Positions 18,120 through 21,315 of a stretch of 21,315 bases of DNA are shown piece by piece. Source of the DNA: JANJWP01 sp049301335 (lineage in GTDB: Bacteria > Patescibacteriota > Gracilibacteria > BD1-5 > UBA2023). The translations under genes and the position numbers were made by a program. The stretch spans positions 1 to 21,315 of the forward strand of contig JBAQKV010000141.1 of NCBI GenBank assembly GCA_049301335.1. The letters run 5' to 3'. How positions within the stretch are numbered: the first letter of the stretch is position 1; each line of letters opens with the position of its first letter. The notes beneath the pieces were generated by a model that saw nothing but the letters and a program-made list of their open reading frames with translations, was not told the origin of the DNA and did no database searches.

Positions 18120-19256
18120 ATGCCATATAGCTCAAACCATACAATATCTCTGAAAAGGGATGAAAAGCTTCTAGAAATACTATGCGGCCTTTATTGAGAG
18201 ATCCAGTCGTACGAAAGAAGGCGGGTGATCCATGCATTCAGGAGATGCCTTACTTGGCAGTGATTCGAGAAATACGTCGAAAAGCTTTATGCCTTGCGCA
18301 GGTGATACGGCACAAGCGTCAAACGCAGGTCGGACGATTCGAAAAAAATATCCGACGACCATTGAGTGGACGTCGAATGAACGAAGCAGGATGAGGAATG
18401 AAATTGGAAGTGAGTATTCATCCAATGCAAAAGGTACGGATGAATGAAGACCAAAGAACATTCCGGCATCGTTTGAAGAAACGAAATCGCGAAGTTTCTC
18501 TGAGATTCGCAATCCCCGAATAACAGAAGGGGACATCCGGTCGAACTCGTGTTCGCGACCACTTCGTATTTTCACGAAAAGGCAATTTCCGAGGCGAATG
18601 CCCAGGGGATGACTATGATTGGCTGCGTGGATTTGGCGAGAATAGATTTGGAAGAATATCCTTTATCGCAATTCATAAAAGACCTTCTGACGAAGGGAAA
18701 GGAAAGCGATCGGGAGCTCTTCCTGGATTGGGAATACGTTCTCGCATATTTCGACGTAAAGCTGTATTTGAAGGAATCGACCGAATTGACGGACGAAGCC
18801 AAAAAGAACTTAGAAGAACTCAAAGTGGAACTCAAACCGTTCTCAAGGAACGACTGTTGAATCGAAAACGCTATCATTCCGAACAGGTTCGAACTTAAAG
18901 CTCGGAAATGGCATCCGCAAAGGTTCAGAAAACGCTATGAATACGACGGAAGCGTTTCGCAACCGCAGGATACCGAAACGTCCGGAGTAAGTTTCGCGGC
19001 GGTCCTACTCAAATGAACCGCGTTCATAGCCGCATTCTGAATCGCCCTGTTCGCATTATGGGCTACCAATACCCCAGCTAGTAACACGGCACCCCCGCCG
19101 ACTGTTTCCAATCCCCAAATCTTGACGCCCATTTCGCCAATCACGAGCAATACAACACTACGTACCGGAAGCGGGACGAGAAAAAAGAACATGGCCAGAA
19201 GTAGAACCGGGTCCATCGGAATTGACGATAAAGTCTCGCGGCAGAATGGAGATTAA
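18120..19256 (+). CDS. Mrr-like restriction endonuclease-fold protein with C-terminal membrane segment
   Basis: 378 aa when 13 TGA codons are read as Gly, stop TAA. Residues about 44-165 match the Mrr catalytic-domain pattern: WQGFEKYVEKLYALRRGYG with the conserved Glu 50, then HGVDVEG with Asp 84, then VFIQCKRYGG with the Q102-x-K104 motif, then IVGRNEIAKFLGD, and VFATTSYFHEKAISEA followed by GMTMIGCVDLARI. Asp and QxK are the PD-(D/E)xK catalytic residues and are present. A helical charged section (about 175-275) precedes one membrane segment (about 290-316) and a Thr/Pro/Ser-rich tail. Mrr proteins cut modified foreign DNA; here a membrane-tethered defence nuclease is inferred. Base composition is lower in G+C than neighbouring genes and AGA/AGG Arg codons are common, which hints at acquisition. 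The standard code shows only a 103-residue fragment. Confidence 0.75.
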
Positions 19257-19427
19257 AGGGGCCGCCTGTCGAAAAGCCTGTACCAAAGCTATCTCCGGGG
19301 TGACAATCTCCGAAGGGCCGAACTTCTCAAAAACGCGATAATCGAACTCCGCGTAAACGACAAAAAAGAGCTCGTATTCAAGGAAAACGAACTCTTCTCT
19401 GCCCTCAAAGGGGTTGTTTTATCTGAT
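19257..19427 (+). pseudogene. Probable C-terminal remnant of a serine recombinase
   Basis: Directly after the Mrr-like stop, the same frame stays open and reads LSKSLYQSYLRGDNLRR, AELLKNAIIELRVNDKKELV and FKENELFSALKG before entering the tRNA-Glu gene. The pattern of a short helix, then ELLKxxxxxLxVxDKKxxFxxxxxFxxL, resembles the extreme C-terminus of large serine recombinases, in which one sees KRELLKxxxSNLxxxxKKLxFxxKxPFxxL. No catalytic domain, zinc ribbon or start codon is present, so at most a fragment survives. Its position beside a tRNA gene fits an integrase remnant. The similarity is short and from memory, so the call is tentative; the stretch may be non-coding. Confidence 0.35.
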
Positions 19428-19447
19428 GGTAGCGCTACGGAGAATCG
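19428..19447 (+). repeat. tRNA-Glu 3' end, intact partner of the repeat at 17977-18004
   Basis: Same two 10-base blocks as at 17977-18004, here TGGTAGCGCT-AC-GGAGAATCGA minus the extra six bases. It is part of the functional tRNA-Glu gene and would be the tRNA-proximal attachment site. Confidence 0.5.
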
Positions 19448-19501
19448 AACTCCGGTTTGCGGGATGAAAACCCGACGTCCTGACCACTAGACGATAGCGC
19501 C
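19428..19501 (-). tRNA. tRNA-Glu (TTC)
   Basis: 74 nt including encoded CCA. The acceptor GGCGCTA pairs with TAGCGCT, with a G1-U72 wobble. D-arm GTCTAGTGGTCAGGAC is typical of tRNA-Glu; the anticodon loop is TTTTCAT with anticodon TTC; the T-arm is CCGGAGTTCGATTCTCCG. The anticodon stem has a T-C mismatch at its base (27-43). Last gene of a four-tRNA array. The two imperfect pairs are unusual and may reflect recombination at this end. Confidence 0.93.
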
Positions 19502-19523
19502 ATGCGAATGGATTCTTGACTTA

Positions 19524-19600
19524 TGGTCGGAGACGTGGGACTCGAACCCACAACCCCGTGCTCCCAAAGCACGTGCGCTAGCCAATTGCGCCAGTCTCCG
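19524..19600 (-). tRNA. tRNA-Pro (TGG)
   Basis: 77 nt including encoded CCA. Acceptor CGGAGAC/GTCTCCG with discriminator A, anticodon stem CGTGC/GCACG around loop TTTGGGA (anticodon TGG), T-arm GTGGG-TTCGAGT-CCCAC. All stems pair perfectly. Confidence 0.96.
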
Positions 19601-19619
19601 AAGCTTTTGAGCGAATGAA

Positions 19620-19696
19620 TGGTGGGTGTGCGTGGATTTGAACCACGGACCTCGTCCTTATCAGAGACGCGCTCTAACCACCTGAGCTACACACCC
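19620..19696 (-). tRNA. tRNA-Ile (GAT)
   Basis: 77 nt including encoded CCA. Acceptor GGGTGTG/CACACCC, D-arm TAGCTCAGGTGGTTAGAGCG, anticodon loop CTGATAA with anticodon GAT, T-arm CGTGG-TTCAAAT-CCACG. Confidence 0.96.
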
Positions 19697-19707
19697 GAAA
19701 AAGAAAA

Positions 19708-19787
<80 letters not shown>

Positions 19788-19827
19788 ATAATGTCTTTCA
19801 CGCCGGGTTTCCCCTGAGCGCTCGTGC

Positions 19828-19855
19828 ATTGTATGGAAAGCACTTTTAGTGTCAA
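19828..19855 (-). promoter_or_regulatory. Promoter of the tRNA array
   Basis: On the minus strand TTGACA (19850-19855, perfect), a 16-base spacer and TACAAT (19828-19833, five of six), 40 bases before tRNA-Gly. It is the closest match to the consensus in the window, as expected for a stable-RNA operon. Confidence 0.8.
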
Positions 19856-19885
19856 AACGATTTTCGATGTTTTTCATGCGGGTTT

Positions 19886-19914
19886 TTGCCTGCTCCGGCA
19901 AAGCGTGCTACCAT
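19886..19914 (+). promoter_or_regulatory. Candidate promoter of the 19940-20503 gene
   Basis: TTGCCT (19886-19891), a 17-base spacer and TACCAT (19909-19914), 25 bases before the ATG. The -35 lies in a small inverted repeat, TTTGCC/GGCAAA. Confidence 0.4.
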
Positions 19915-19939
19915 ATTTGCGTATTTCCAACTCGACACC

Positions 19940-20503
19940 ATGGCTAATAAAGAATCGCCATCCGATTTCCCGGGCTTCAACGCTGCCGAACACAAGGCCA
20001 GCCTCGCCGCTCTCGAGGGCGTAAAAACCGTCACTCCCGAAGCGAAACCCGCCTTCGACAAGTCGCTCGAAAAACCGCCGGTACTCGTTGCTGAAGACGC
20101 CGGAGTTTCCGATGACGGGCACGAAATCTTCGACAAGATTCCCAATCTCCTCTTCCGCGCCAAAGAAGACCGCAAGGCGCTCAAATCGTTCCACGATTCG
20201 CTTTCCCGCATCGCGGACGCCTTCGAATACAAAGAAGACCGCACCGATGCCGAAACCGTCTTCCTCACCGAAGTCCTCGAAGGCAAAATCAAAGTCTCGG
20301 GCGACCTCAACCGCAAAGGCGTGACCGCCGATCCCGAAAAGATGCCGGTATTCGAACGCATCGACAAGGCCGAATGGCTCGCCGAACAAGGCGCCGTAGC
20401 CGAATCCGAAAAGGAACTCGAAATCGCCAAGACCCAAGTGGCGCTCATCGAAGAGCGCATCCGAATCGCCTACTCGGCCATTCCCAAAAAAAATCCGCAG
20501 TAA
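19940..20503 (+). CDS. Hypothetical charged helical protein
   Basis: 187 aa, stop TAA, no in-frame TGA. No signal peptide and no membrane segment. Residues about 1-60 are loop-rich with Pro and Glu. Residues about 65-110 (FDKIPNLLFRAKEDRKALKS and FHDSLSRIADAFEYKEDRTD) and 140-180 (WLAEQGAVAESEKELEIAKT) look like amphipathic helices, the last with coiled-coil character. Acidic overall, so probably cytoplasmic. I recognise no family. ATG 19940 has the ACC-ATG context seen elsewhere here; an upstream in-frame non-ATG start exists, but it would place the proposed promoter inside the gene. A terminator shared with the convergent recJ follows. Confidence 0.8.
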   Translation: MANKESPSDFPGFNAAEHKASLAALEGVKTVTPEAKPAFDKSLEKPPVLVAEDAGVSDDGHEIFDKIPNLLFRAKEDRKALKSFHDSLSRIADAFEYKEDRTDAETVFLTEVLEGKIKVSGDLNRKGVTADPEKMPVFERIDKAEWLAEQGAVAESEKELEIAKTQVALIEERIRIAYSAIPKKNPQ

Positions 20504-20506
20504 TGG

Positions 20507-20532
20507 AAAACGGGGCCGAAGCCCCGTTTTTT
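20507..20532. terminator. Bidirectional intrinsic terminator
   Basis: A perfect 10-bp stem AAAACGGGGC/GCCCCGTTTT with a CGAA loop and TTTTTT on the plus strand. It lies between the convergent hypothetical gene and recJ. Confidence 0.93.
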
Positions 20533-20537
20533 CATGC

Positions 20538-21315
20538 CTACGCCACGATGTCGCGAACGGTGAGGACGATTCCGCTCCTGCCCATCCATTTTTCCACTTC
20601 CATTTCACACACCAGGTCGAACGAGTCGCGCGAGAGGAGCTCCTTGTCGAACTGCCCGAAGCCGAAAGCGTTGATCTTGCCCGAGAAGTTCGGCGCGACC
20701 AGCTTGAAGTGCTTGCCGTCTTTTCCAAGTTTTTCCACCCGGGCTTTCACGCCCTTGAAAAAGAACGCCGGCTTCGCGAACGACATGCCGTACGGTCCGT
20801 ACGAGCGGATTTCTTTCACGAGCGATTCGGAAACGTCGTCGAGCGACAGTTCCATGTCCGCTCTGAGCAGCCTCTCCCCTACCGTGATTCCGGCACGGAT
20901 TTCATGCGCGCGTGCCGACGCGCGGGTTCGGAAATCGTCGAATTTGTCTACCGAAATCGAGAATCCGGCAGCCTGTTTGTGTCCGCCGAACGCGAGGAAC
21001 GAATCCTTGAACTCGGTCAAAAACGAAACCATGTCGAATCCCTCCGGAGCGCGACAGCTCGCCACGAGTTTGCCTTCTTCGCGCTTGAGCGCGATGGACG
21101 GTTTGGCGTAGGCCTCGCAGAGGCGCCCGGCGATGAGCCCGATGATTCCGTGCTCGATCTGGTCGTTCTCGTAGAACGCGACGCCTTCGGAAGGGTCGGT
21201 CACCTGCATCGCGTGGTTCAAAAAGTACTCCGTCGAGGTCTTTCTGCGCGAGTTGAGGTCTTCGATTTCGGTCATGAGCGCGTCCACCCGGTCGTCGGCG
21301 GCCAAGAGGAGCTTG
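20538..21315 (-). CDS. recJ: Single-stranded-DNA exonuclease RecJ, C-terminal part (cut by the window edge)
   Basis: At least 258 codons, stop TAG; the 5' part lies beyond the window. RecJ is a 5'-to-3' exonuclease on single-stranded DNA in recombination and repair. The visible part starts in the helical linker after the DHH domain (LLLAADDRVDALMTEIEDLN and SRRKTSTEYFLNHAM). The DHHA1 domain follows, with IIGLIAGRLCEAYAKPSIAL, CRAPEGFDMVSFL and the signature FGGHKQAAGFS. The C-terminal OB-like part runs from PYGMSFAKPAFFF to KWMGRSGIVLTVRDIVA. The catalytic DHH motifs are outside the window, so activity cannot be judged. No in-frame TGA in the visible portion. Confidence 0.93.
   Translation of the reverse strand, partial: KLLLAADDRVDALMTEIEDLNSRRKTSTEYFLNHAMQVTDPSEGVAFYENDQIEHGIIGLIAGRLCEAYAKPSIALKREEGKLVASCRAPEGFDMVSFLTEFKDSFLAFGGHKQAAGFSISVDKFDDFRTRASARAHEIRAGITVGERLLRADMELSLDDVSESLVKEIRSYGPYGMSFAKPAFFFKGVKARVEKLGKDGKHFKLVAPNFSGKINAFGFGQFDKELLSRDSFDLVCEMEVEKWMGRSGIVLTVRDIVA

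Noticed and set aside
18935..19216. A 93-codon minus-strand hydrophobic frame within the end of the Mrr-like gene
   Set aside because: It could pass for a small membrane protein, but it has no promoter or known family, and the plus-strand frame is continuous with the nuclease domain. I keep the plus strand, with some doubt about the last 60 residues.

Overview
This window reads sensibly only if TGA encodes glycine (translation table 25). Under the standard code most of its larger genes break into strings of short open frames. With TGA as Gly the pieces join into full-length proteins, and the TGA codons fall on glycines conserved in the families concerned: the GxGxxG loop of a flavoprotein, the GGIGIMN and IGA motifs of a MacB-type permease, the GLR region of an acyltransferase, and the GWLxDKYGxSWQ region of PhnB-like proteins. 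I counted about 70 in-frame TGA codons in 13 genes. None of the 19 genes whose 3' end is visible stops at TGA; all end in TAA or TAG. UGA=Gly is known from Gracilibacteria (BD1-5/GN02) and Absconditabacteria (SR1) in the Patescibacteria/CPR. CGG and CGA still read as Arg at conserved sites, and the DNA is visibly above half G+C, so a Gracilibacteria-like genome is my best inference. Most starts lack a Shine-Dalgarno sequence and sit in a pyrimidine-CC-ATG context.

Layout. 53-877: a secreted Gly/Gln/Arg-rich protein. 933-4982 (minus): a three-gene ABC exporter, in the order FtsX/MacB-type permease, a very long HlyD/MacA-type adaptor, ATPase. 5052-6308 (minus): a BaiN/HI0933-type flavoprotein. 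6383-6937 (minus): an unknown protein. 7073-8212: a membrane acyltransferase. 8213-9154 (minus): a REC-GGDEF diguanylate cyclase. 9284-11354: a PadR regulator followed by a HAAS/PspC membrane protein, with an inverted repeat over the promoter. 11355-14818 (minus): a MoxR ATPase overlapping one long gene that joins a degenerate DUF58-like part to a TgpA-type transglutaminase. 14985-15335: a small secreted protein. 15507-16349: a DUF805-type membrane protein. 16351-16920 (minus): a DUF4256 protein. 17041-17919: a tandem PhnB/VOC protein.

17977-19430 looks like a small integrated island. It holds a Mrr-like nuclease-fold gene with a C-terminal membrane segment, invisible under the standard code because of 13 in-frame TGAs. 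Next to it is what appears to be the C-terminal tail of a serine recombinase. The segment is bounded by the tRNA-Glu gene and a degraded copy of that gene's 3' end. 19428-19787 (minus) is a tRNA array transcribed in the order Gly(TCC), Ile(GAT), Pro(TGG), Glu(TTC), all with encoded CCA, behind a near-consensus promoter. 19940-20503 is an unknown charged protein. 20538 to the window end (minus) is the C-terminal part of RecJ.

Genes are tightly packed. Three convergent pairs meet with zero or one base between stop codons, and several pairs share hairpin terminators. No stretch over 300 bases lacks a gene, tRNA or gene remnant.
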